This document shows positions 9,477 to 18,570 of a DNA stretch of 64,000 nt, one piece after another. The DNA is from Cymbomonas tetramitiformis (taxonomy: Eukaryota; Chlorophyta; Pyramimonadophyceae; Pyramimonadales; Pyramimonadaceae), in assembly GCA_001247695.2 (NCBI GenBank), contig LGRX02027621.1, positions 1 through 64,000 on the forward strand, in the 5' to 3' direction. The number at the start of each line of letters is the position of its first letter. The first letter of the stretch is position 1. Position numbers and translations under genes: made by a program. The notes beneath the pieces were generated by a model. The model searched no databases. It was not told the origin of the DNA and was given only the letters and a program-made list of their open reading frames with translations.

Positions 9477-9707
9477 TTACACACCGTCCATTTGTACGGC
9501 GTGGGGATGCGCGTATACATAACACCGCAGTTGCGCGATCACGTAGCAAGGCCGGTTCGCGATGATGCGCGGGTTGTATGCCGTGTTGCTGCAATCTGGC
9601 GCGATCACCCACGCGCGTAAAAAGGCGGAATTTCTTTTAGATCCATGCATCATATCGTTGTACCACACGCATCCTTTGGTAATAGTAAGGTACTGATTCG
9701 GCAACAT
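9477..9707 (-). CDS. Small uncharacterised protein, 76 aa
   Basis: The frame is open further upstream, but ATG 9707 (MLPNQYLTITKG) gives a compact product with an even composition and four Cys. It converges on the gene ending at 9426. There is no recognisable domain; it may be a small structural or exported peptide. Confidence 0.45.
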   Translation of the reverse strand: MLPNQYLTITKGCVWYNDMMHGSKRNSAFLRAWVIAPDCSNTAYNPRIIANRPCYVIAQLRCYVYAHPHAVQMDGV

Positions 9708-9878
9708 ATTAAGTAAGATACGGGTAAAATTAGTAACGCACACGCAAGCATACGGGTATGCACGCACGATAAATTTATTTGCACAACATACAGTAAAACG
9801 TTGCCTATCCTGATTGGTTTTTTACAAGTCCCATGATATAAATGGCAGATAAGCAGTACAAATCTAACAGACTCCACT

Positions 9879-10733
9879 CTATAAGCAGTAGAATTTTTTC
9901 TGACCCCACAGAGTGTTGTAGTTGTTACCGTGCGTCCAGTTTTGTAATTTTGTGCACGCGTCACACTTGTGCTGCACGACGCGTTCGCCGTCATAATAAA
10001 AAAAATTATTGAGATAGTAGTCGTGTTTGGAAATGTTCGTCTGATGTTCTCCGCGAGCGTAAACTTCACCCAGCATGCCCGGACCAGCCACGTGCAAGAC
10101 GTTGGGATAATCGTAAGAGCGCCTTGCGATGTTGAGTATGCTTCGCTCGATCGCGCCCTTTAAAATAAGGCTTTTTCCCTCTGTGCCGAAGAATGCAGTC
10201 ATAACTCTGCGACCTCTTCGCCGAAGATCCTCGCGCAATGTGTCAAAAAAGAAAAAATCGCGTTTTCCCGTGGCCAGCAACGAGTCCAAGAGACCGGTCT
10301 TCAGGCACACCTGTTTCCAATCAGAGTACCATCCGCCTTCGTCGTGCAGAAGCGTGTACCGAAAAAAATCCGCTTTAGCGGCGTACGCGCGCATGCAGTC
10401 GAACGTCCGAAGGTAGATCGGCGGGTGCCGCGACGCCAAGTACCGACGCGCGTCGTTCATGGACCAATACCGCAGCTGATACCCTGGATTTTCCTCGGTC
10501 CAGGTCGTGTGCGCTTCTCGCCATACATGCATACTGCGAGAAAGGTTGACGAGATTACCGGAGTGCTGAAATAAAAATTTGTTTATCACCCTCGGGATCC
10601 TCGCTGCGTAGAACGAATTTTTATGGTGTTGAACGACCATTCCATCGTTAGCTACCGCTTCTTCAAATTTCATGTAAATAAAAAGGATCGCAACGAGCAT
10701 AGCAACCAGCGCTAACCTTATAGCCCGTTTCAT
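9879..10733 (-). CDS. GT32-type glycosyltransferase (OCH1-like), altered DxD
   Basis: The 284-residue product starts with a signal anchor (about 5-23), which makes it a type II ER/Golgi protein. IPRVINKFLFQHSG, a Trp-rich stretch ending YQLRYWSMNDAR, and AAKADFFRYTLLHDEGGWYSD are the hallmarks of the DXD-containing sugar-binding region of GT32 enzymes such as OCH1 and mannosylinositol transferases. The normally conserved DxD after GGxYxD reads D-W-K here, so metal binding may be changed or lost. The remaining family order (FFGTEGKSLIL, HVAGPGMLGEVY) is present. A TATATAAATA box at about 10792-10802 lies 60 bp before the ATG. Confidence 0.8.
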   Translation of the reverse strand: MKRAIRLALVAMLVAILFIYMKFEEAVANDGMVVQHHKNSFYAARIPRVINKFLFQHSGNLVNLSRSMHVWREAHTTWTEENPGYQLRYWSMNDARRYLASRHPPIYLRTFDCMRAYAAKADFFRYTLLHDEGGWYSDWKQVCLKTGLLDSLLATGKRDFFFFDTLREDLRRRGRRVMTAFFGTEGKSLILKGAIERSILNIARRSYDYPNVLHVAGPGMLGEVYARGEHQTNISKHDYYLNNFFYYDGERVVQHKCDACTKLQNWTHGNNYNTLWGQKKFYCL

Positions 10734-10791
10734 TTTGCGCGGATGACCGAAATTTTCCTCACAAAAATCCTACAACTCACGATCGACAAGT

Positions 10792-10802
10792 TATTTATAT
10801 AC
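10792..10802 (-). promoter_or_regulatory. TATA box of the GT32 gene
   Basis: The minus strand reads GTATATAAATAAC about 60 bp upstream of ATG 10733. This matches the spacing seen for the other TATA-driven genes here. Confidence 0.6.
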
Positions 10803-11088
10803 GCGTGCACACAGACACAATAACGCCAATGGGGACTTTTGCTTTTAAATAGCATCTTGTTATCCCAACGTCGGCATCACGCTGGTCACAGCGGCTAATG
10901 CGCATCAATACTGGCAAGCGAACGACGCCTCGGTTACCGCAGACGCCATCGTAGCGGTGGTGCAAGGCTGAACGTTGTCTCTTAGCTGCGCGTAAGTTTT
11001 TCAGTATTCGATTGGTTTTGCACGCTAATGATATCGGTTGGGACAACCGCATGAATCAATATCTATATACCGCTCGGTTTGTGTGTGG

Positions 11089-11325
11089 CTAAACGATGCT
11101 GCGAATTTGTTCGTTATTTTCTTCAATGTAAATCCTGCATTGCACATCCTTGGTATCATCGGGTTGTATACTTACGGTGAAGTTGCCGGAACGCAGCACT
11201 TGTACTAACCGCCGTGGTAACTCGTAGTATGAAATAGTAATAAATTCACATATATATATTGTGCATTTTTTGGTACTAATGCACGGTGTCGAAATTTCTC
11301 GTGCTGGCTGAAACTGTACAGACAT
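11089..11325 (-). CDS. Small uncharacterised protein, 78 aa
   Basis: ATG 11325 opens a 78-codon frame (MSVQFQPAREIS at the start, NNEQIRSIV at the end) with an ordinary composition. It lies in a sparsely coding stretch between the GT32 gene and the spliced methyltransferase. There is no domain, signal peptide or clear promoter. The call is tentative. Confidence 0.35.
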   Translation of the reverse strand: MSVQFQPAREISTPCISTKKCTIYICEFITISYYELPRRLVQVLRSGNFTVSIQPDDTKDVQCRIYIEENNEQIRSIV

Positions 11326-11559
11326 AATGCTTTGTACGCTAAATTAATACTTTCATTAAACCTTAATGTATTTGTCCACCTAACCATACATATATACAGC
11401 TTAACCTACAGCGGTGCTGTAACCCGAGCGGACAAGCAGCACTAACCAAAATCGCGGACCGCCTGGCCAAAGCTCGTCATACGCGCGGGCATCGAGTGCG
11501 CGACCACCGAAACGCGCGTCGTCCCCCCCCTGTTACATCCAGCTTCGACCGCGGTGCTG

Positions 11560-11784
11560 TCACGTCGCATCGCCTGCGGCCGCGCCGTTTACGGAAGGCG
11601 TGCGACGGTAATACGAAGTGCGACTGCAGGTTTCGCTGCACAAAATACCGGGCATGAGGCACAGACTTAAAAGCAGAAACACACCGACGATTGCGCGTAT
11701 CTCCGATTCGTCCGGATCGTTGTACTCTCTGCAGTACACGATATCGTTGATGATTTTGCAATCTGCTAAGAGCGCGCGATGCAT
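11560..11784 (-). CDS. Small membrane protein, 74 aa
   Basis: The start at ATG 11784 is supported by a TATATATA box at 11844-11851, 60 bp upstream. The peptide has a single hydrophobic helix (AIVGVFLLLSLCLMPGIL, about 31-48) followed by two Cys and a polar tail, so it should be a single-pass membrane or secreted miniprotein. No homologue comes to mind. Confidence 0.5.
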   Translation of the reverse strand: MHRALLADCKIINDIVYCREYNDPDESEIRAIVGVFLLLSLCLMPGILCSETCSRTSYYRRTPSVNGAAAGDAT

Positions 11785-11843
11785 GGTGCGCGTGCGCGTA
11801 TTACGAGATTTCAAACGGGTATGGGCACGCGCGTGTGAAAGTG

Positions 11844-11851
11844 TATATATA
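11844..11851 (-). promoter_or_regulatory. TATATATA box
   Basis: A palindromic TATATATA about 60 bp upstream of the small membrane-protein start at 11784. Confidence 0.55.
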
Positions 11852-12171
11852 CGTTTCAGGTGGCGTGGTTCAAACTAAATCCACAACACGTTTTGATACA
11901 CGCATCCATCGGCCGATCGCGTCATGGACGTACAATTCGTTCGGGAGGCCGCGAACGCCGTTAGCGGCCCGCTTCTGTCGCGGGCGTGACAGTCTTGTTC
12001 GAGGCGCCAAAACAATGCAAGAGAGCGGGCTTGGCTATCCCATTTATTTTGCCTCTCAGGCGTAACTTTTTTTTCCGTAAACATGACACCGGTCAAAATG
12101 CCGGACAGGGGCTGCATATGTTTCACTCACCGGAGTCGACGACGCGCAAAAACAAATAAAATTCGGGAGAG

Positions 12172-12179
12172 TATATATA
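12172..12179 (+). promoter_or_regulatory. TATATATA box of the spliced methyltransferase gene
   Basis: TATATATA lies about 95 bp before ATG 12274. The roughly 300 nt upstream (11.85-12.17 kb) contain only short, unsupported frames. Confidence 0.55.
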
Positions 12180-12273
12180 CAATTAAGTACCCGCTATCAC
12201 CATTGCAAGCGTGTTCGCCAGCGGCGCGTGGATTGGTAAACTAAGTTTGTAGCTTGGCAGCATTCACAAGCAG

Positions 12274-13488
12274 ATGCCTGTCCGTAGTAGTTTTTTTACC
12301 AGTCACGTCAAATTGATATGTACTGCCACTCGGGTGGCGAAAACGTATATGATGGGCAGGGACACGTTCATTTTTGTACTGTTCCTCATTATGTTCAACA
12401 TAATCGTTTTTCTGATGATATACGACGTGAGCGATATTTTGCCATCCTTCGATATTTCAGTATCGAGCGAGTTCTACGCGTGGGATACCGAGGAGGATCG
12501 GCGCTTTATCGGGCCGCAGCACGGATTCGAAGCGCCCGCGTACACTGAGCGTCGGTCCCTGCTGCAGATGGAAAACGCGCAGTATACAAACGTGTACGAT
12601 CGCGCGTGGACCCACGATTACCCGCGACTGTCGTGCTGGGGGTGTCATTTTTTTGGTAAACTGGCAGATCTGGTGTCGTTTCACACGGTGTTGGACGCGG
12701 GCACCGGGAACGGCATGGGGGTCAGAATGTTACGGGCGCTCGGCAAAAATGCGTACGGCATTGAGCTATCGAAAATCGCTTTGGAGCAGGTGAGACTCTG
12801 AGCACGTCGACATGGGTACGCGCGTGACAAAACGTAAGCCTCGCGTATGTTTGTGTACGCAGGACGCGAAGGATTTACTTCAAAGGGAATGGGTACGTCA
12901 AGGCTCGCTCCGAAGACTCCCGTACGCCGACAATCAATTCGACGCCGTCCTCTCAGGTAAGAACCATCGCGCGAACGCGGCCTGCTCGAGCACGCGGATC
13001 GTTCGAGCCTGTGCTAACGGTTTCGCGTTACGATGCGCCTCGCAGCGGACGTATTGGAGCATCTAACGCCGGACATTGCGGACGCGACCGTGGGTGAACT
13101 GGTGCGAGTCAGTCGGCGGCACGTTCTGATGAGCATAAGCCTTAAAACGGTCACGGACAATAAACACACCTTACTGCGACCGCGGTCTTGGTGGCACGAC
13201 ATTTTCAGAAAGCACGGCGCGGAGGTGAACCACCCACTCCTAAAAGCGCTGCAACTTACGTACAAGAGCGTATACCCGGTGCCATCACCGACGCAGTGCC
13301 AGTACCCTGGGAACGCGGAGGATGGCGGTGTTTACACGTGTTGCAAGATACAGGACGTGTGGCTTGTGGGCCTAGCTGCACAACAGAATGTGAGAGATTC
13401 TAGGTACATGACCTTATCGGACGGTGAGATCGAACCGTGGTACTTCGTGTTTCGTAAAGTGCGCAACATCTCCTACGGGCGGTCATGA
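12274..13488 (+). CDS. Membrane-anchored SAM-dependent methyltransferase, three exons
   Basis: The gene model joins 12274-12789, 12863-12956 and 13046-13488, giving 350 residues. Intron 1 (73 nt, CAG/GTGAGA to CGCAG) is phase 0 and intron 2 (89 nt, CAG/GTAAGA to CGCAG) is phase 1. Unspliced, each frame soon hits a stop. Spliced, the class I methyltransferase signature is restored: LDAGTGNGMG (140-149), LPYADNQFDAVLS, then ADVLEHL across the second junction. A hydrophobic segment (about 31-50) anchors the protein as type II, so catalysis should be lumenal, perhaps on glycans or surface proteins. The C-terminal part is Cys-rich, as expected for a lumenal domain. Confidence 0.85.
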
Positions 13489-13726
13489 TTTTGCACGTAT
13501 ACATTTGTTCTTCGCTGATATTGCACCGCGTGTCCGATTTAAGGCCGGTTTGTGATCGTGTCGCCAAAACCGTACATGATATAATTAGCAGAACCGCGCA
13601 AAACCGGAAACCGCTGCGCCTGGTGGATATATCCGTCAAGAGGTGGTCCCACGTGCATCACGATGATATCACCGAGAGCCGCGGTACTCAATGCCGTCCA
13701 CGATGCCATACAACACCGGCACCTCC

Positions 13727-14803
13727 TCAATTCAAACCCAAACATAACGCCATGCGCACGCAGGCGGTGGCATGCGAAAATCGAGGCTTGCGAAACCCAA
13801 ATACGACGAGATTGTTCAGGTTCGGTAGATATTTGTTGAGATACGCGTCCTTTTTGACGATCACAGCCTCCTTGTCGTTACGCATGCCGTCTCGCATTAT
13901 GTACAGCGTGGCTATAGAAAAATATTCGTGCTGCAGCGCCATACCTAGCTGGAATATGGGCGACTGCAGCTGCGCGCGAACGCGAGGCATCTGCATCAAC
14001 CGTTGAACCTGCATGCATTGTTGCACCAAAAACCGCAAACGACCGCTATGCGGCTTGGCGTTGCCGCACATCCAACCGTCGGTGCGATGCATCTCCGTCA
14101 CAAACAAATTCTGCAGATCGGTGAGCACGATCGGCAAGCCCGATTGAGTGCGCGTCCTAATGTAAGCCGCCATGTGTCGATACGCGACGCGACTGTGCCT
14201 CATCCCGATCTGCGTCTCCAGCTTGCGTCTCGCGTCCGACCACAGGAAGAGCACCACCACGCGCTCGGCGATGCTTCGCATCCTTTCGTGCTCGCACATC
14301 GACCGACTGCCGTCCACGGGTTTCGGCGCCTTACACACCGGTCTGGTAGTTTTGCTGGTCAGCTGGCGCACTTCGAATCCGTCGCGTGTGACGCCGCCCC
14401 CGGTTTCGTCCACGGTGTACTGCAACGCGGTCTCCTTTCCCACGCAATTCCCGGTTATGACGCACACGTACGCCTCGCTGCCGACCGTGTACGCATGGCA
14501 GGCGTCGCCGCACGCGTGCACGTTGTTCGACACGGCGCAACGGTACAGCAGCTGTCCGGTCACGGGCAATCGGCGCATGGTGCACTCGGAGGTGCACACG
14601 TGATCGGCGTCGACGATGACGTCCAGCGACTCCTTCGTGTCGATGGTCTCCTCGTCGCTGCCCTCACGGGTCTGCTGCAGCCGCTCCATGCAACGCCAGA
14701 TGCGTTCGAGATCTACGGGCTCGTTGGTATCACGCGGAGCACGTTTGCGCGCCATCGCGGTTCGAACGTGGTCGGCGTTCACGCGCCGCGGCATACGACG
14801 CAT
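13727..14803 (-). CDS. Cys-cluster protein, possible viral regulatory factor
   Basis: The 358-residue protein has a dense Cys/His cluster at residues 69-120 (HVCTSEC, HACGDACH, YVCVITGNC), almost certainly a zinc-binding module. A helical region follows, then a C-terminal part with MRDGMRNDKEAV and YLPNLNNLVVFGF. I associate a Cys cluster ending in an xCxxTGxC segment with uncharacterised proteins of large DNA viruses, but I cannot name a family. There is no membrane segment. It lies just downstream of the co-oriented gene at 14854-15822 and ends convergently with the spliced methyltransferase. Confidence 0.7.
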   Translation of the reverse strand: MRRMPRRVNADHVRTAMARKRAPRDTNEPVDLERIWRCMERLQQTREGSDEETIDTKESLDVIVDADHVCTSECTMRRLPVTGQLLYRCAVSNNVHACGDACHAYTVGSEAYVCVITGNCVGKETALQYTVDETGGGVTRDGFEVRQLTSKTTRPVCKAPKPVDGSRSMCEHERMRSIAERVVVLFLWSDARRKLETQIGMRHSRVAYRHMAAYIRTRTQSGLPIVLTDLQNLFVTEMHRTDGWMCGNAKPHSGRLRFLVQQCMQVQRLMQMPRVRAQLQSPIFQLGMALQHEYFSIATLYIMRDGMRNDKEAVIVKKDAYLNKYLPNLNNLVVFGFRKPRFSHATACVRMALCLGLN

Positions 14804-14853
14804 CGGCGGTGCATATTCGGATGCGTTAAGCTTATTTTTTCAAAATATACGTT

Positions 14854-15822
14854 TTACACCTGCAGCGACAATGTCAGACGTGCACGCAGCGCGCTCGCGC
14901 AGTTCACTCGAGTCTCGCGCGCTTGAACAGCCTCGTAATCTACGAAATCGCAGCAGTCGCTAAACTTTTGTTCGGCCTCGCGTTTCGTGCCCGTCGGCAG
15001 TACGGCGATCACGCGATGCAAGCCAATGTCTCTCAGCGCGCGGCATCGGGCTGAGAACACGGCGCTCCGTCCCACATCCGGGGTCGCGCAGCACCACACG
15101 ACACGCTGTCCCCGCCGGATGTCCGCCGTCACAACGTCGTACACCTCGCGCTCCGGCACGGCGTCGCGGTATCGACCGTCGGAGTTCGGACAAGCCCGCA
15201 TCGTGTCGATGGCGGCGCAGTCCAGCTGCACGGTGTGCGTCTGAGGCATGGCCATCGCCACGGCGTGCACGAAAACCGATCGCAGATCCTCCTCGCGGCG
15301 GGCTTCCTCGGCCACGGAATCCGTGTCGTCGCGCGGGCGCTTCAAGCTCGGGCACGCGTACCGCTCGATCATCGCGCGTTGATCGCGCAAACGGCGCAGC
15401 ACCACAAACCGCGGAACGCAAAGCTTGTTCACGCCGCACACCACGTGCGCGCCCATGTAGTACTCGCGCGAGGCACCCACGTGAGTCGTCAGCAGGCTGC
15501 GCGTCTGACGCACGCCGAACAGGTGCACCACCGCCCTTTCGGTACAGTCTGAACGTTTCGCGTCGTCGATCAGACGCTGGCACACTTCGGGCGGCCAGTT
15601 CGTGGTCGGCAGGCAGTACTTGAAACGCGTGGCGTCGATGCGCGCGTTGGGGTAACGACCCCGTCCGGTGTCCTTCAACAGGATGCTAACCGCGGAGCCG
15701 GCCTCGCGACAGGACTCCCCCCACCGAGCGGGCACGTGACGCACATTCGCGAGCACCGGTTCAAATATGTCTCCCTCGTCGGCAAACGCGACGCTCGGCG
15801 TTGGTGGGTTCGCGACGGCCAT
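14854..15822 (-). CDS. Uncharacterised protein, 322 aa
   Basis: Not recognised. It has a long polar N-terminal half with several Cys, a basic/acidic linker (SLKRPRDDTDS, about residues 155-165) and a C-terminal part with alternating hydrophobic strands (VVWCCATPDVGRSAVF, HRVIAVLPTG) that looks Rossmann-like. There is no transmembrane segment. A TATTTATATT box at 15901-15910 lies about 80 bp before ATG 15822. It is probably expressed together with the Cys-cluster gene 50 bp downstream. Confidence 0.65.
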   Translation of the reverse strand: MAVANPPTPSVAFADEGDIFEPVLANVRHVPARWGESCREAGSAVSILLKDTGRGRYPNARIDATRFKYCLPTTNWPPEVCQRLIDDAKRSDCTERAVVHLFGVRQTRSLLTTHVGASREYYMGAHVVCGVNKLCVPRFVVLRRLRDQRAMIERYACPSLKRPRDDTDSVAEEARREEDLRSVFVHAVAMAMPQTHTVQLDCAAIDTMRACPNSDGRYRDAVPEREVYDVVTADIRRGQRVVWCCATPDVGRSAVFSARCRALRDIGLHRVIAVLPTGTKREAEQKFSDCCDFVDYEAVQARETRVNCASALRARLTLSLQV

Positions 15823-15900
15823 CTGTCGAGTTCAACATGCAGCACGCGCAAGTGGTGCGACGCGCTGGGCGTCTAAATAAGCCCGCGCCGGGTCGAGGCT

Positions 15901-15910
15901 AATATAAATA
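15901..15910 (-). promoter_or_regulatory. TATA-like box
   Basis: TATTTATATT on the minus strand, 80 bp upstream of the start at 15822. A second AT-rich stretch at 16043-16056 (TGTATATATTTT) faces the plus-strand surface-protein gene. Confidence 0.5.
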
Positions 15911-16108
15911 GCCGCGCAGCGGTGGGGAGCACCTGATGTTGCGCGCGCTCGTGACTACACACCTGAATAGTCGCAACGCGGATAATAGTTGAGGTCGCAA
16001 GACACTGACTTTTGCGTATTTCTGTTAGCGAACGGTTCGTACTGTATATATTTTTTCTTAACGTTACTACTACAGTATAAATGATACCAATCTTTACCAC
16101 GATACAAG

Positions 16109-16562
16109 TTGATCATAATGTTTTTGAAAATAATAACATTTGCAACTTACGCGGTGATACTGACCGACTTTGCTTTTGCCGAGCACGTATCTTTTGACGG
16201 CCTCAATCAATACGAACGCCGAGGGTACGGTTATTGCGATCCCTTTAGAAACGTAAATGATACCCAAGATCCTTCCAAAGGCATAGTATGTTTAGGGTAC
16301 ACACCAAACTCGTACGACCAGGAAATCTTGTACACCGAGGAAGTGTGCGAACGAGGATGTTCCACAACGCAGGCGTGCGCGGCGTTCAGTGTTACCGAGC
16401 GGCACTGCACACTTTACTTTACGTACGGCACGTGGGAATCGGCGGACACGACATACAGCGGCGCGAGAGAGGCCTGCGTCAACGTTTTTTCGCCCAACAA
16501 AGCGTATTACCTGCGTGGATTTACAACCTACAATTCCTCGGTCCACAATTACTGGCGCGGGC
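16109..16562 (+). CDS. Pro-rich surface protein, exon 1 (signal peptide, PAN-like module)
   Basis: ATG 16109 starts a clear signal peptide (residues 1-24, ending FAFAEHVS). A Cys module with CERGCSTTQACAAF and HCTLYF follows, spaced like a PAN/apple domain, a fold that binds proteins or sugars. The open frame stops at 16621 and the following domain is in another frame. A GT-AG intron starting after 16562 (GGGC/GTACAC) and ending at 16660 (AACGTAG) or 16672 joins the two in phase 1. The unspliced extension and the upstream part of the second frame do not look coding. A TATA box lies about 60 bp upstream. Confidence 0.65.
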
Positions 16563-16660
16563 GTACACAACTCGGAGAGGCTCATACATTGCGTCATTGT
16601 TTTGCAAAAGATTTCATCTGAGTATTGTATGTACGATTTTCATGTGTATTGGAAACGTAG

Positions 16661-18508
16661 ACGCGGGTGTAGAGCACTTTAATGGCGGTACTCTATTTTT
16701 AAACACTTATCCGGGTTACTACGACCATGTAAGTTATCCGTATTGGGTAGATGAAACATACAGATATTACGATAATAGCAACTGGCACACTCCGTGGAAT
16801 TATATGACAGGGCATGGGGATGCATGTAGTTATTTTTCCTATAAAAAAGCTGCAGTAGGTATTTGGCATGAATATACTATGGGCATGTTCCCCCTTCCTT
16901 GCGCTAACCAACGGGGTTCGGTGGTGGGCAACGAAAATGGCGAGTCGACTGGTTGTATGTTTCCTATGTTGTACGGTGCATTCTGTGACTGTAATCATAT
17001 AGGCTGTTATTCACATTTGGCACAATTTAGCACAAAAGTTATTATTGACGAAACAAATTGGAACAACAGAATTAGTATCGGAAAAACATATTCAACTTAC
17101 AATACACCACAAGTTATTCATGCACGAGGAATACCAAATTCGTTGGTCGGTATTGGTAACGAAAACAATAATTACAAATATAACGCGTGGGATTATAACA
17201 ATGGCGATCCGACAAACAAATTTGTTGCTAGAGGTTTTGAACGTGTAACCAGTTACACTCAAGATAATGACGATTTGAAAATTTGCGGATTTGTGGAAGA
17301 CAGCAATAATTGGTACGGTGATTACAACAACAACAATCTCAACAACGGTGTTGCAACGCATGCGCTGTACGATATGGGGCCAAAAAATTACGGCGCGCGC
17401 TGCGCTGCGAAAGTTGGTATTAGCGACCCCCCATACTGGACAAGCGTAACACACATGGGCATATGCGAATCCGTATGTATTTTAACAATGGATTGTGCAG
17501 GGTATTATATTCAAAGCGACAATTACCGCTATTCTGATGGAATGTCTAATATCGGCGATCTATACACGTTTCAAAGCAGCAATTTGCTGTGCGTAATACA
17601 CAGCAGAAATGCAGCGTTCACGGATAATCCAAATAATCTACCAGAAAAACATACGTTCGCCGGCGCGTGTCAGCATTTACGGGACAACTATATCGATTAC
17701 AGACAACGCGATGGCGTGCAAGTCAGTAGCAATCTTATTTATGCTGCTACGCTCGATATTAATGGTCACAGCGTCATTGAGCGTAATGCGAATATGGTAG
17801 GCTCTGCGCCTAAACAAAAATATAACGACCACGACAACACTAAAGTGGAATGTCGCGCGCGTGTCTCGTTCACGCCGCATCCGGACTCCTTATCTCCGCC
17901 GCCGCCTGTACCAAAGCCACCACCACCACCTACACCGCCGCCGCCCAGACCTCCACCTTCTCCGCCTCCGCCTTTTTCACCGCCGCCGAGTCCTCCACCG
18001 CCATCCCCACCACCACCGGTACCTAAGCCACCACCTCCATCACCCCCGCCGCCATCACCTCCCCCATTATCTCCGCCACCACCACCACTTCCTCAGCCTC
18101 CTCCACCCAGACCACCGGATGTATACCCCCCTGCTCCACCACCCATGCCTTCATCGCCACCTCCGCCATGTCCACCGCCGAACCCCCTCCCTCCACCACC
18201 GTCGCCACCGCTCAGTCCACCACCTTTACCTTTACCACCACCTCCTCCGTCGGCACCGCCACGGCCTCCGCCGCCTTTACCACCCCCTTCACCGCCTCCA
18301 CCACCCCCTCCATCACCACCGCCATCGCCTCCACCGCCGCCTTCATCACCTCCGCACCCACCGTTACCTCCTTTGACGCCGGGAATCGCCAATTCGCCAC
18401 CTTATCCGCGCGCACCCGCCGACCCGACGGATTTTGCGTGTATCAAGGAAAACCCGCTGGTCCTGAACGGGACTATGCAGCAGGCATTCAACGGCTACAC
18501 CGATATGC
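16661..18508 (+). CDS. Pro-rich surface protein, exon 2 (PAN-like domains, SPPPP linker)
   Basis: This exon encodes an aromatic, Asn-rich, Cys-containing ectodomain (GGTLFLNTYPGYYDH, later CESVCILTMDCAGYY and LLCVIHS, again PAN-like), then a long SPPPP/PPPP linker (about 17888-18405). A short module after the linker ends where the frame changes. Such Pro linkers are extended hydroxyproline-type stalks in algal extracellular proteins. The DNA is AT-richer in the globular part and CCN-repetitive in the linker. The open frame continues to 18579, but the next domain needs another frame. Either a 62-nt GT-AG intron (18509-18570, phase 1) or a one-base loss in the T6 run at 18519-18524 explains this. 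Confidence 0.65.
17888..18405 (+). repeat. CCN-repeat encoding SPPPP linker
   Basis: A low-complexity stretch of CCN codons with scattered TCN (Ser) codes for the first Pro-rich stalk. The opposite strand shows Gly-rich open frames that are only its mirror image. Confidence 0.8.
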
Positions 18509-18570
18509 GTACACTTGATTTTTTACTTACCATTATAACAACACTCAAACTTCATTTCCCGATTTCGAAG

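Noticed and set aside
10795..11052. 85-codon minus-strand frame from ATG 11052
   Set aside because: It runs into the TATA region of the GT32 gene and shows no domain or promoter of its own.
11862..11890. GGTTCAAACT as a tRNA T-arm
   Set aside because: No acceptor, D or anticodon stems at the right distance. I found no convincing tRNA in the window.
11875..12126. 83-codon minus-strand frame before the methyltransferase promoter
   Set aside because: No ATG at its start, no TATA box and no protein character.
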